Shown here piece after piece: positions 1-5,695 of a stretch of DNA of 5,695 nt (position 1 is the first letter of the stretch; each line of letters begins with the position of its first letter). This stretch comes from Candidatus Sulfotelmatobacter sp. (GTDB lineage: Bacteria > Acidobacteriota > Terriglobia > Terriglobales > SbA1), in NCBI GenBank assembly GCA_030151135.1, contig JASLEQ010000539.1, positions 1 to 5,695 of the forward strand, written 5' to 3'. The position numbers were made by a program, and so were the translations under genes. A model generated the notes under the pieces. The model made no database searches. It was not told where the DNA came from and worked only from the letters and a program-made list of their open reading frames with translations.

Positions 1-1
1 A

Positions 2-1708
2 TTGCTGGATGACGCTGACAGCAGCCACGCAGAAGCAGCGCGGGAAATGTACGTTACGCACGACTATGTGACGCTCCACATCAATGGGGTCCGCTATCTC
101 GAAAAAGCACCATTACCGTACTGGCTTGTAACCCTGAGCTATCACCTGTTCGGCGTAAATGAATTTGCTACTCGTCTTCCCATGGCCTTATCCGTTTTCT
201 CTCTTGGACTCCTCGCCCTCTTTTGGGGACGACAGGCCTTTGGAGAGCGAACCGGCGTTTATGCTGCCGCCTTCGTGTATACGGCAGTGGGAATGTTCTT
301 ATTCACACGCGTCCTGATTCCCGATGTGCTTCTCAGCCTCCTGATTGCCGCTTCTCTCTACTTCTTTCTTGCGGCGCTGAAAACACGAGATGAAGCTTGG
401 TGCTGGTACGCCGGATACATCTGCATGGCTCTGGGCGTGCTTACGAAAGGATTGATCGCACTAGTGTTCCCGGGGGGGGCAGCGGTTTTCTATCTCCTTC
501 TCACGGGAGAGTGGCGCCGTTGGCGGGAGTTCCGGCTGATTTCGGGGCTGATACTATTTTTCGCCATTGCGGCGCCGTGGCACGTCCTCGCCGGGTTGCG
601 AAACACCGGGGGCCAGAACGGGCACGGATTTTTCTGGTTCTATTTCGTCAATGAACATTTCCTGCGATTTCTTGGAAAGAGATACCCTCGCGATTACAAC
701 AAACTGCCCGCAGTCCTGTACTGGTCTCTCCACCTCGTTTGGCTCTTCCCCTGGAGTTTTTACCTGCCAGCTGCAATCAAAACGGCAGTGGATGCACGTA
801 GAGAGGGCATTCGAAACTCATTCGCCCAACGAACTCGACTCATGTGCTGGATTCTCGCGGGATTGATCCTTATATTCTTCGCCATCTCCACGAACCAGGA
901 ATACTACACATTCCCTGCTTATTTACCGTTACTTATGCTGCTTGCTGACGGCGTTGGCCAAAGCGAGCAGTATGAGAATCAAACCGGCAAATGGCGAGGA
1001 TGGCTGAGAACCTCGGCTGGAATTCTGGCCGTGATCGGTGTCCTCGCTGGACTTACTTTGATTGCGATGCTCTGGAAATCGCGCTACCTGCCATTTGAGC
1101 CAGACATCGGTACAGTTCTTGCTAAACACAACATGAGCACTGATACCCTGTCGACTTCGCACGTGCTCGATCTCAGTTATGAATCCTTTGCGGCGCTAAG
1201 ACTTCCGGCCATTCTCGCAGCCATAACATTGTTGACTGCGTTTCCAGTGTCACTATGGTTGCGCTTACGCCGACGTCATTATGCGGCGACATGGACCTTA
1301 GCTTTAGGAACGGCGGTCTTTCTGATCGCGGCACATGTTGCATTTGCTAGATTCGGTCCGTACTTGTCATCGCGGGATCTCGCAATCCAAATCGCCACGC
1401 GTGCGAAGCCGCAAGATCGAGTTTTGATTTACGGCGATCAGGCATTTGGTTCTTCCTTGCTTTTTTACCTACATCGTCCGATCGAATTGGTGGAAGGGCG
1501 CACGACATCCATGTGGTTCGGCTCCACTTTTCCAGATGCTCCGAAAATCTATCTTACTAATGCTGATCTGCTGGGAGAATGGAAAGGTCCGCAGCGGCTC
1601 TTCTTGTTTGTGCCCGAACATTTGAAGTCAAAGGTTGATGCGCTTCTGCCTGATCGTTACGTCATTGCAGAGGTTTCCGGGAAGTTTGTTTACAGTAATC
1701 AGCCGTGA
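2..1708 (+). CDS. ArnT/PMT-like membrane glycosyltransferase (GT39 family), 5'-truncated
   Basis: This is a polytopic inner-membrane glycosyltransferase of the ArnT/dolichyl-phosphate-mannose mannosyltransferase type. Such enzymes move a sugar from a polyprenyl-phosphate donor to lipid A, protein or another envelope acceptor on the periplasmic side. The visible N-terminus begins inside the first periplasmic loop. It carries an acidic DDADSSHAEAAREM stretch (residues 3-16), matching the family DExxYAxxxREM motif with its catalytic Asp. A KAPLPYW motif follows (35-41), then a second conserved acidic site in RVLIPD (Asp108). LTKG (147-150), an EHFLRFLGKRYP loop (218-229) and many hydrophobic helices up to about residue 450 come next, and then a soluble C-terminal domain of about 115 residues. 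The first transmembrane helix that normally precedes the DExxYA motif is absent, so the true start lies upstream of the window; the TTG at 2 is not a credible start. The acceptor cannot be told from the sequence. The family is clear, the specific function is not. Confidence 0.88.
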   Translation: MLDDADSSHAEAAREMYVTHDYVTLHINGVRYLEKAPLPYWLVTLSYHLFGVNEFATRLPMALSVFSLGLLALFWGRQAFGERTGVYAAAFVYTAVGMFLFTRVLIPDVLLSLLIAASLYFFLAALKTRDEAWCWYAGYICMALGVLTKGLIALVFPGGAAVFYLLLTGEWRRWREFRLISGLILFFAIAAPWHVLAGLRNTGGQNGHGFFWFYFVNEHFLRFLGKRYPRDYNKLPAVLYWSLHLVWLFPWSFYLPAAIKTAVDARREGIRNSFAQRTRLMCWILAGLILIFFAISTNQEYYTFPAYLPLLMLLADGVGQSEQYENQTGKWRGWLRTSAGILAVIGVLAGLTLIAMLWKSRYLPFEPDIGTVLAKHNMSTDTLSTSHVLDLSYESFAALRLPAILAAITLLTAFPVSLWLRLRRRHYAATWTLALGTAVFLIAAHVAFARFGPYLSSRDLAIQIATRAKPQDRVLIYGDQAFGSSLLFYLHRPIELVEGRTTSMWFGSTFPDAPKIYLTNADLLGEWKGPQRLFLFVPEHLKSKVDALLPDRYVIAEVSGKFVYSNQP

Positions 1709-1756
1709 AACCTGAAAAGGCTCTGCTAGACTTTGGAATCTTCACTGTCATCATCG

Positions 1757-1764
1757 GGAAGGAG
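1757..1764 (+). promoter_or_regulatory. Ribosome binding site of the cytochrome gene
   Basis: GGAAGGAG lies 5 nt upstream of the ATG at 1770. It is a strong Shine-Dalgarno match and fixes the start, which also gives a proper signal peptide. The 61-bp gap after the glycosyltransferase stop shows no clear terminator or promoter, so the two genes could be co-transcribed. Confidence 0.75.
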
Positions 1765-1769
1765 CGAAA

Positions 1770-2915
1770 ATGACTGGAAAGTCCCGGGTTGTTTCCCTCA
1801 TATTCACTTGCGTGAGTGTTATCGGGGCCTCGCAAGTTCAATCTCTGGCACAAGCTGCCGCAGGGCCGAAGAAGGCCGAAGAGCAATTTAAAAACATTCA
1901 GGTTCTCAAAGGAATTCCAGCGGATCAGCTGATTCCGAGCATGCAATTCATCACGGTCTCGCTTGGTGTCGAGTGCAGTTTTTGCCACGTCAAGGATGCT
2001 TTCGAGAAGGATGACAAGAAGCCGAAGCAAACCGCGCGAAAAATGATGGAGATGATGTTTGCTATCAACAAAGAAAATTTTGCGGGCAATCGCGAAGTCA
2101 CCTGCTACTCCTGCCATCGGGGAAGCGTGCACCCGATCTCGATACCAGCCGTCATGACTGAGAGTACGAAGCAGGCGCCCACTGAGCCACATCCAGCAGA
2201 GACGGCGGAAATAGCTCCGGGTTCTGCGAAACAGGAGGCGGGGCCTACTGCAGATCAGTTGGTCGACAAATATATACAGGCGCTTGGCGGTGCGAGGGCA
2301 ATCGACGCCGTAACAAGCAGGGTCATGAAAGGGACGATTGATGTTGGCGGTCACTCACTTTCCATCGAGGTGTATTCCCAAGATCCGGAAAAGAGAATCT
2401 CTTTTACTCATATGCCTGATGGTGACAGCGTGACGGCATTCAACGGTCAAGAGGGGTGGCTCGCCAGTCCGGGACGTCCTGTGCGCGAGATGCATGGAAG
2501 TGATCTTGATGCAGCTGCCATGGATGCTGACCTGCACCTAGCAACTCACCTGAGAAAGATGTTCGATCAGTTGGAAGTGCGGGACAAGGAGCAGGTCGGC
2601 GACCGACGAGCATATGTGGTAATCGGTCGAACCCCGGGAAAAACTCCCGTCCAGCTCTACTTCGATGTTGATTCCGGATTATTGCTACGGCTTGTGCGTT
2701 ATGGAGACACTGCCTTGGGCTGGATCCCCACTCAGATCGATTACAGCGATTATCGCGAAAGCGATGGCGTCAAAGTCCCCTACCGGTGGACCCTAGCCAG
2801 GCCCAGTGGAATTTTTACGATCCAAGTCAGTGAAGTTCAAGAGAACGTCCCCATCGATCCTGCGAAGTTCACAAAGCCTGTCGCGTCAGAGCAGTCGAAG
2901 GGAGCGGCAAAATAG
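1770..2915 (+). CDS. Secreted diheme c-type cytochrome (photosynthetic reaction centre cytochrome c subunit-like) with C-terminal LolA-like domain
   Basis: The 381-residue protein starts with an export signal: basic MTGKSR, a hydrophobic stretch at about 7-20, and probable cleavage near LAQA (26-29). It should therefore act in the periplasm. Two heme c attachment sites are visible: CSFCH at 69-73 and CYSCH at 112-116, the latter continuing as RG. Each is preceded by a helix with candidate axial methionines: Met58 in PSMQF, and Met92/93/95/96 in ARKMMEMMFAIN. The Met-helix then VTCYxCHRG arrangement is that of the reaction-centre cytochrome subunit family, but with two hemes instead of four. 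A Pro/Ala/Glu-rich linker (about 128-160) leads to a second domain (about 161-375), beginning ADQLVDKYIQALGG. Its many short beta-like stretches resemble LolA/outer-membrane lipoprotein-sorting folds. Electron transfer is expected; the partner is unknown. No reaction-centre gene is nearby, so a photosynthetic role should not be assumed. Confidence 0.85.
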   Translation: MTGKSRVVSLIFTCVSVIGASQVQSLAQAAAGPKKAEEQFKNIQVLKGIPADQLIPSMQFITVSLGVECSFCHVKDAFEKDDKKPKQTARKMMEMMFAINKENFAGNREVTCYSCHRGSVHPISIPAVMTESTKQAPTEPHPAETAEIAPGSAKQEAGPTADQLVDKYIQALGGARAIDAVTSRVMKGTIDVGGHSLSIEVYSQDPEKRISFTHMPDGDSVTAFNGQEGWLASPGRPVREMHGSDLDAAAMDADLHLATHLRKMFDQLEVRDKEQVGDRRAYVVIGRTPGKTPVQLYFDVDSGLLLRLVRYGDTALGWIPTQIDYSDYRESDGVKVPYRWTLARPSGIFTIQVSEVQENVPIDPAKFTKPVASEQSKGAAK

Positions 2916-2926
2916 AGAAATGCCGC
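2904..2926. repeat. 6-bp inverted repeat around the cytochrome stop codon
   Basis: GCGGCA (2904-2909) and TGCCGC (2921-2926) are perfect reverse complements separated by 11 nt. The TAG stop (2913-2915) lies in the loop. The right arm is shared with the hairpin at 2922-2945, so the two structures exclude each other. Confidence 0.5.
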
Positions 2927-2945
2927 GCGCTGGATGCAGTGCGGC
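2908..2945 (-). terminator. Possible terminator of the small minus-strand gene
   Basis: GCCGC (2922-2926) pairs with GCGGC (2941-2945). An inner CTG/CAG pairing surrounds a GATG loop. Read on the minus strand, the hairpin is followed by a T-rich ATTTCTCTATTTT tract (2921-2909), as expected for an intrinsic terminator of the gene that ends at 2974. On the plus strand there is no T-run after it. The stem is short and interrupted, so this is tentative. Confidence 0.35.
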
Positions 2946-2973
2946 GCCTTGCACCTCGGAATACCGTTTGAAT

Positions 2974-3237
2974 CTAGCTCGCTTGCTCTGCCGGCTCCGG
3001 AGTCGTCACTACTGAGTCGGCTTCGATCCTGACTTCAACCTCGGCTCCCGGCTTGAGCTTCACGGTGTTCCCCGCCGCATCCTTGAGGCGATTGGGAACC
3101 CGAATCTCTTTGTATAGGTGATCCGCGCCTTCGACTTCTATTTGGGCTTTTTCTTTTTCGCCGCTGTGAGGGTGGGCTTTTATGATCTTTTCCACCTTCC
3201 CGGGCAAGCTGGTGCTGGCTTTTTCTTCTCTCGACAC
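2974..3237 (-). CDS. Small conserved hypothetical protein (PGKVEKIIK type)
   Basis: An 87-residue, highly charged protein with no signal peptide and no membrane segment, so probably cytoplasmic. The core is LPGKVEKIIKAHPHSGEKEK (11-30), then AQIEVEGADHLYKEIRV (31-47), a Lys-Asp-Ala-Ala-Gly-Asn turn, and VKLKPGAEVEVRIEAD (59-74). The alternating hydrophobic/charged pattern predicts a small beta-rich domain, and the tail is acidic and Pro/Thr-rich. I recall similar short uncharacterised proteins in Acidobacteriota, but cannot name a family or function. The GTG at 3237 was chosen because GGAGGA sits 8 nt upstream. A TTG at 3207 (starting at LPGKVEK) is an alternative with a poor ribosome site. 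The frame stays open to a start at 3468, but that extension lacks conserved-looking sequence. The gene converges with the cytochrome gene and diverges from amt. Confidence 0.7.
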   Translation of the reverse strand: MSREEKASTSLPGKVEKIIKAHPHSGEKEKAQIEVEGADHLYKEIRVPNRLKDAAGNTVKLKPGAEVEVRIEADSVVTTPEPAEQAS

Positions 3238-3245
3238 TCCTCGAT

Positions 3246-3251
3246 TCCTCC
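3246..3251 (-). promoter_or_regulatory. Ribosome binding site deciding the GTG start of the small protein
   Basis: On the minus strand GGAGGA lies exactly 8 nt before the GTG at 3237. This is close to ideal and is the main reason for preferring that start over the long open frame from 3468 or the TTG at 3207. Confidence 0.65.
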
Positions 3252-3264
3252 ATCCCGGACGGAC

Positions 3265-3284
3265 GTTCTTCGGACCGGAAGAAC
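3265..3284. repeat. 7-bp perfect inverted repeat upstream of the small protein
   Basis: GTTCTTC (3265-3271) and GAAGAAC (3278-3284) are perfect reverse complements around a 6-nt GGACCG centre that is itself nearly symmetric. It ends 13 nt upstream of the minus-strand ribosome site. It could be an operator half-site pair or a 5'-leader hairpin for the small gene. The regulator is unknown. Confidence 0.45.
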
Positions 3285-3509
3285 TAGTCTCTCCGATATT
3301 TCCTGTAGGTGCCAATACAGTGAAGACCCTACCTCTTAGAGTGGAGGCCGCTGGGAAGCTTAACTGGTCGGTTAAAGAGGCGACAAAGATGTACTCAGGA
3401 TGGGGAATCGAATAACAAATCCTGATAGCCACGATAAATAGTTTCAATTTCCGCGATTCAAGGTGCAACTGTAGATTGAGGCATCGTTGCGCAGGTTAAT
3501 TCACGCGCC

Positions 3510-3514
3510 AGGAG
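3510..3514 (+). promoter_or_regulatory. Probable ribosome binding site for amt
   Basis: AGGAG lies 11 nt before a GTG at 3526, a slightly long but workable spacing. That GTG opens the frame encoding an export signal peptide. The ATG at 3552, in the frame of the transporter body, has no comparable site upstream. Confidence 0.5.
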
Positions 3515-3525
3515 AATCGTCTTCA

Positions 3526-4955
3526 GTGTCTAACCGAAACAGGCCTATCACATGGTGGTTTGTAATCTTGTTGATTGTGGCCTTTGCGCAATGCGTTTGC
3601 GCCCAATCGAGCACTGCCGCGAGCCCGTCCTCGGATACGGCCACGCGCCTGCAAAGCTTGAGCAGCAAGTGGCGGATGCTAAAGGTTCTGCTGACAACGC
3701 CTGGATGCTTGTCAGCTCGGCGCTGGTGCTCATGATGACTGGGCCGGGGCTGGCTTTGTTCTATTGCGGGTTGGTTCGTAAGAAAAACGTGCTGGCAACG
3801 ATGATGCAGAGCTTTGCGCTGATGGCTGTAGTCACCGTGTTGTGGGCGCTCTTCAGTTACAGCTTCTCTTTCGGAGCAGGTAACAGTTTCTTTGGGGGAT
3901 TTCAGAATCTCTTTCTTCGAGGCGTTGGGGCCACTCCAGATCCTGACTACGCTGCAACAATCCCAGTCCAGACCTTTATGGTCTATCAGCTCATGTTCGC
4001 CATCATCACTCCAGGGTTGATTGCGGGCGCATTTGCTGAGCGCATGAAGTTCAGCGCCATGCTCCTCTTTACCGCAATTTGGTCAATCCTTGTCTATGAC
4101 CCAATGGCGCATATGGTATGGGGGAAAGGTGGCTTGTTAAATGCATCTCTTGGGGGGCGGTTTCCGACTCTCGATTTTGCTGGAGGAACCGTTGTCCACG
4201 TGACCTCGGGGGTCTCGGCCTTGGTCTGCGCGCTGTACCTGGGCAAGCGCGTGGGATATCCCAAGGAGCCTATGCCACCGCACAGCGTCGTGCTCAGCTT
4301 CATCGGAGCCTGCCTGCTGTGGGTAGGATGGTTCGGATTTAACGCGGGAAGTGCGTTAGCGGCCGGTAGCCTTGCGACCAGCGCTTTTGTGGCGACCCAT
4401 TTCGGAGCCGCTGCCGCAGCTGTAGGGTGGGCCGGTGCCGAGTGGATTCGTAATGGCAAACCAAGCGTCCTAGGGGGGATCTCGGGGGCAGTCGCGGGCT
4501 TGGTGGCGATTACTCCTGCAGCGGGCTTCGTGCAGCCAATGCCAGCTCTGCTGATCGGTTTGATCGCAGGAGTCTTTTGTTATTGGATGGTAGCCGTAGT
4601 TAAGACGAAGCTCGGTTATGACGACTCGCTCGATGCCTTTGGCGTTCACGGGGCCGGCGGAACTCTCGGGGCCATATTGACTGGGGTATTCGCCGTGAGT
4701 GCGGTCAACCCGATCTTTAAAGATGCCCATGGAAACGCCTTGCCCTCAGGCCTGATTGAAGGGAATGCTCATCAGTTGCTCAATCAGTTCGTTGGAATCG
4801 CCCTTGCCTGGGCCCTGGCCATCGTTGGAACCCTCGTCATTTTGAAGTTTGTGGATGTGATAATCGGCCTGCGCGTTTCCGAGGAAGAAGAAGCGCAAGG
4901 CCTGGATCTCTCGCAGCACGGTGAAGAGGGATATTATTGGGAGGCGTCTGCTTAG
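3526..4955 (+). CDS. amt: Ammonium transporter (Amt/AmtB family), with an apparent 1-base frameshift near the N-terminus
   Basis: Trimeric inner-membrane ammonium channel that passes NH4+/NH3 into the cell and is gated by PII. From GTG 3526 a cleavable signal peptide is read (hydrophobic WWFVILLIVAFA, likely cleavage VCA|Q after residue 26). The frame then fails, and the transporter continues in the frame that is open from 3552 (467 codons). One extra A at 3653-3655 would join them as ATRLQ-K-LEQQVADAK, giving 476 residues. In that numbering the AmtB pore residues are present: the Phe-gate Phe in MFAIIT (158), Trp199 (HMVW), Asp217 and His225 in DFAGGTVVH, Phe272 and Ser276 in GWFGFNAGS, and His375 in FGVHG. 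The C-terminal tail GLRVSEEEEAQGLD, which contacts PII in this family, is intact. YCGLVRKKNVL has Cys where Gly is usual. The pattern fits a sequencing error or a recent lesion in an otherwise functional gene. glnK follows 63 bp downstream. Confidence 0.92.
3653..3655 (+). other. amt: Apparent frameshift site in amt (AAA run, one A short)
   Basis: The signal-peptide frame reads through ATRLQ and then loses similarity (SLSSKWRMLK), ending in a stop at 3733-3735. The transporter frame becomes family-like only from KLEQQVADAK onward. The switch therefore falls at about 3650-3660, and a 1-nt deletion in the A run is the simplest explanation. Confidence 0.65.
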
Positions 4956-5018
4956 CCGGCTGGATTTCTCGCCAGCGAACGCAGCATCCATTAACAGAGA
5001 ACAGGACTTCTAGAGACT

Positions 5019-5357
5019 ATGACGAAGGTGGAAGCAGTCATACAAAACTCCAAGCTGGAAGCCGTAAAATCTGCGCTGCAGGAGATCGGCGTAGAAGGTA
5101 TGACCGTGCTTGAAGTCCGCGGACACGGACGACAGAAGGGACATACCGAGGTTTATCGAGGCCGCGAGTACAGCGTGGATTTAATTCCTAAGACCAAGAT
5201 TGAAATCGTGCTTGCTGACACGATGGTCGATAAGGCAGTTCAGACGATTCTAGCGTCGGCACGCACCGGCAAAATTGGAGATGGCAAGATCTTTCTGTCT
5301 CGGATCGACGAAGCTATTCGCATTCGCAATGACGAGCGGGGCGAAGGGGCGCTGTAG
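5019..5357 (+). CDS. glnK: Nitrogen regulatory protein PII (GlnK/GlnB)
   Basis: The 112-residue protein has the normal PII length. This small trimeric cytoplasmic signal protein binds ATP/ADP and 2-oxoglutarate and controls partners such as Amt and nitrogen enzymes. The T-loop is complete: GRQKGHTEVYRGREYSVDL at 37-55, with Tyr51 at the uridylylation position. The nucleotide-binding B-loop TGKIGDGKIF (83-92) and the C-terminal RIR (101-103) are intact. Departures from E. coli GlnB are QNS for KPF at 9-11, His36 for Phe, and Arg at the fourth place of YRGREY, which falls outside the classical Y-[KR]-G-[AS]-[AE]-Y pattern. The position right after amt supports a GlnK role, with Amt as a partner; sequence alone does not separate GlnK from GlnB. 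The ATG at 5019 has only a weak AGGA 12 nt upstream but gives the canonical N-terminus. The presence of glnD next door suggests Tyr51 is modified. Confidence 0.95.
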   Translation: MTKVEAVIQNSKLEAVKSALQEIGVEGMTVLEVRGHGRQKGHTEVYRGREYSVDLIPKTKIEIVLADTMVDKAVQTILASARTGKIGDGKIFLSRIDEAIRIRNDERGEGAL

Positions 5358-5408
5358 ATGGAAGATGGACAGAGCTGCGGACCCTCGGTTTGGCGTGTTG
5401 AGCGGTTC

Positions 5409-5427
5409 GCCTTGCGGGTCACAAGGC
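5409..5427 (+). promoter_or_regulatory. Inverted repeat covering the glnD ribosome-site candidate
   Basis: GCCTTG (5409-5414) and CAAGGC (5422-5427) are perfect reverse complements with a 7-nt loop. The structure ends 10 nt before the glnD ATG. The only purine-rich ribosome-site candidate, AAGG (5423-5426), is in its right arm, so a formed hairpin would hide it. It is also possible that it is just a chance repeat or a weak glnK 3' hairpin. Confidence 0.45.
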
Positions 5428-5437
5428 ATTCTTCACT

Positions 5438-5695
5438 ATGGCGGCGTCCACTCTCATTGGCGAGCTGAGGGTTTCCCTTCATGAGGAATCGGCGCGAATC
5501 CAGCGCGACTTTGAACTCACTGGCCAAGGACGCGCTTGCGTCACCCAGCGTACTCAACTCATCGAAGAAATCCTCTTCCGGCTTTGGCGGGATATCGTTT
5601 GTCCCGATGAGGCCAACCCTGCCAACTTTGCACTCATCGCAACTGGCGGCTTTGGGCGGGGATGGCTCTTTCCGTATTCCGATATTGATCTTTTA
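5438..5695 (+). CDS. glnD: PII uridylyltransferase/uridylyl-removing enzyme GlnD, N-terminal part (cut by window end)
   Basis: Bifunctional enzyme that adds UMP to the PII T-loop tyrosine when glutamine is low and removes it when glutamine is high. Only 86 residues are in the window, out of roughly 850-900 usual for the family. They include an N-terminal helical region and the start of the nucleotidyltransferase domain, with GGFGRGWLFPYSDIDLL at 70-86. The glycine-rich loop and the metal-binding Asp82 and Asp84 (DxD) are in place. E. coli-type GlnD has GRGEL where this has GRGWL. The HD and ACT domains are beyond the window. The ATG at 5438 is the only start in this frame after the in-frame TGA at 5399-5401. 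The gene follows glnK by 80 bp on the same strand, completing an amt-glnK-glnD order. Confidence 0.88.
   Translation, partial: MAASTLIGELRVSLHEESARIQRDFELTGQGRACVTQRTQLIEEILFRLWRDIVCPDEANPANFALIATGGFGRGWLFPYSDIDLL

Larger units (their letters stand above)
3238..3525. other. Divergent intergenic spacer between the small protein and amt
   Basis: The 288 bp between the two divergent starts must hold both promoters. It contains the minus-strand ribosome site, the 20-bp inverted repeat at 3265-3284, a weaker TTAAC/GTTAA pair at 3360-3375 (6-nt centre), and the amt ribosome site at 3510-3514. I found no convincing sigma-54 -24/-12 element (GG and GC 12 nt apart) and no good -35/-10 pair on either strand. 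The short open frames here look like non-coding shadows. Confidence 0.5.

Noticed and set aside
472..479. Run of eight G within the glycosyltransferase gene, a possible frameshift spot
   Set aside because: The reading frame stays family-like on both sides (LTKGLIALVFPGG then a normal helix), so no shift is indicated.
1662..2354. Long minus-strand open frame of 230 codons
   Set aside because: It lies antisense to the cytochrome gene, whose CxxCH motifs and signal peptide are clear. Its translation has no recognisable domain.
3118..3415. Plus-strand open frames opposite the small minus-strand gene
   Set aside because: They lack good ribosome sites and mirror the minus-strand gene and its leader; the minus frame has the better start and a conserved-looking product.
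3478..3492. Sigma-54-like GAGGCATCGTTGCGC ahead of amt
   Set aside because: The GG and GC elements are only 9 nt apart, not the required 12, so this is not a -24/-12 promoter.
4094..4459. Minus-strand open frame of 121 codons inside amt
   Set aside because: It is antisense to the most conserved part of Amt and looks like a codon-bias shadow.
4959..4976. GCTGG/CCAGC inverted repeat after the amt stop
   Set aside because: A 5-bp stem with an 8-nt loop and no T-run is too weak to call a terminator, and glnK is expected to be co-transcribed.

Overview
The window looks like ordinary chromosomal DNA of moderate GC from a soil-type bacterium, most likely an Acidobacteriota member. Three features suggest this, all judged from memory of family patterns and not from a search. 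They are a diheme cytochrome of the photosynthetic-reaction-centre type fused to a LolA-like domain, a small PGKVEKIIK-type protein, and an ArnT/PMT-like glycosyltransferase with an NGVRYLEKAPLPYW loop. There are no mobile elements, tRNA or rRNA genes, CRISPR arrays or phage genes.

Layout. At 2-1708 (+) is a membrane glycosyltransferase of the GT39/ArnT type, cut at its 5' end by the window edge. At 1770-2915 (+) is a secreted diheme c-type cytochrome with a C-terminal LolA-like domain. At 2974-3237 (-) is a small hypothetical protein that converges on the cytochrome gene, with a possible terminator hairpin between them. A 288-bp divergent spacer (3238-3525) separates this small gene from a three-gene nitrogen block on the + strand: the ammonium transporter amt (3526-4955), a PII signalling protein of the glnK/glnB type (5019-5357), and the first 86 codons of glnD, the PII uridylyltransferase (5438 to the window end).

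How the genes work together. The right half is a compact ammonium sensing and uptake module. Amt conducts ammonium, the PII protein plugs or releases it according to nitrogen status, and GlnD reads glutamine and modifies PII on the T-loop tyrosine. The left half (glycosyltransferase, cytochrome, small protein) has no evident functional link to it.

The most notable anomaly is in amt. Its signal peptide is encoded in one frame and the rest of the protein in another. One missing A in the AAA run at 3653-3655 would reconcile the two into a normal 476-residue precursor. Several short perfect inverted repeats also lie at gene borders, one of which covers the only ribosome-binding-site candidate of glnD. 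I see no clear sign of a wholly new multi-gene system; the least explained pieces are the cytochrome fusion and the small minus-strand protein.
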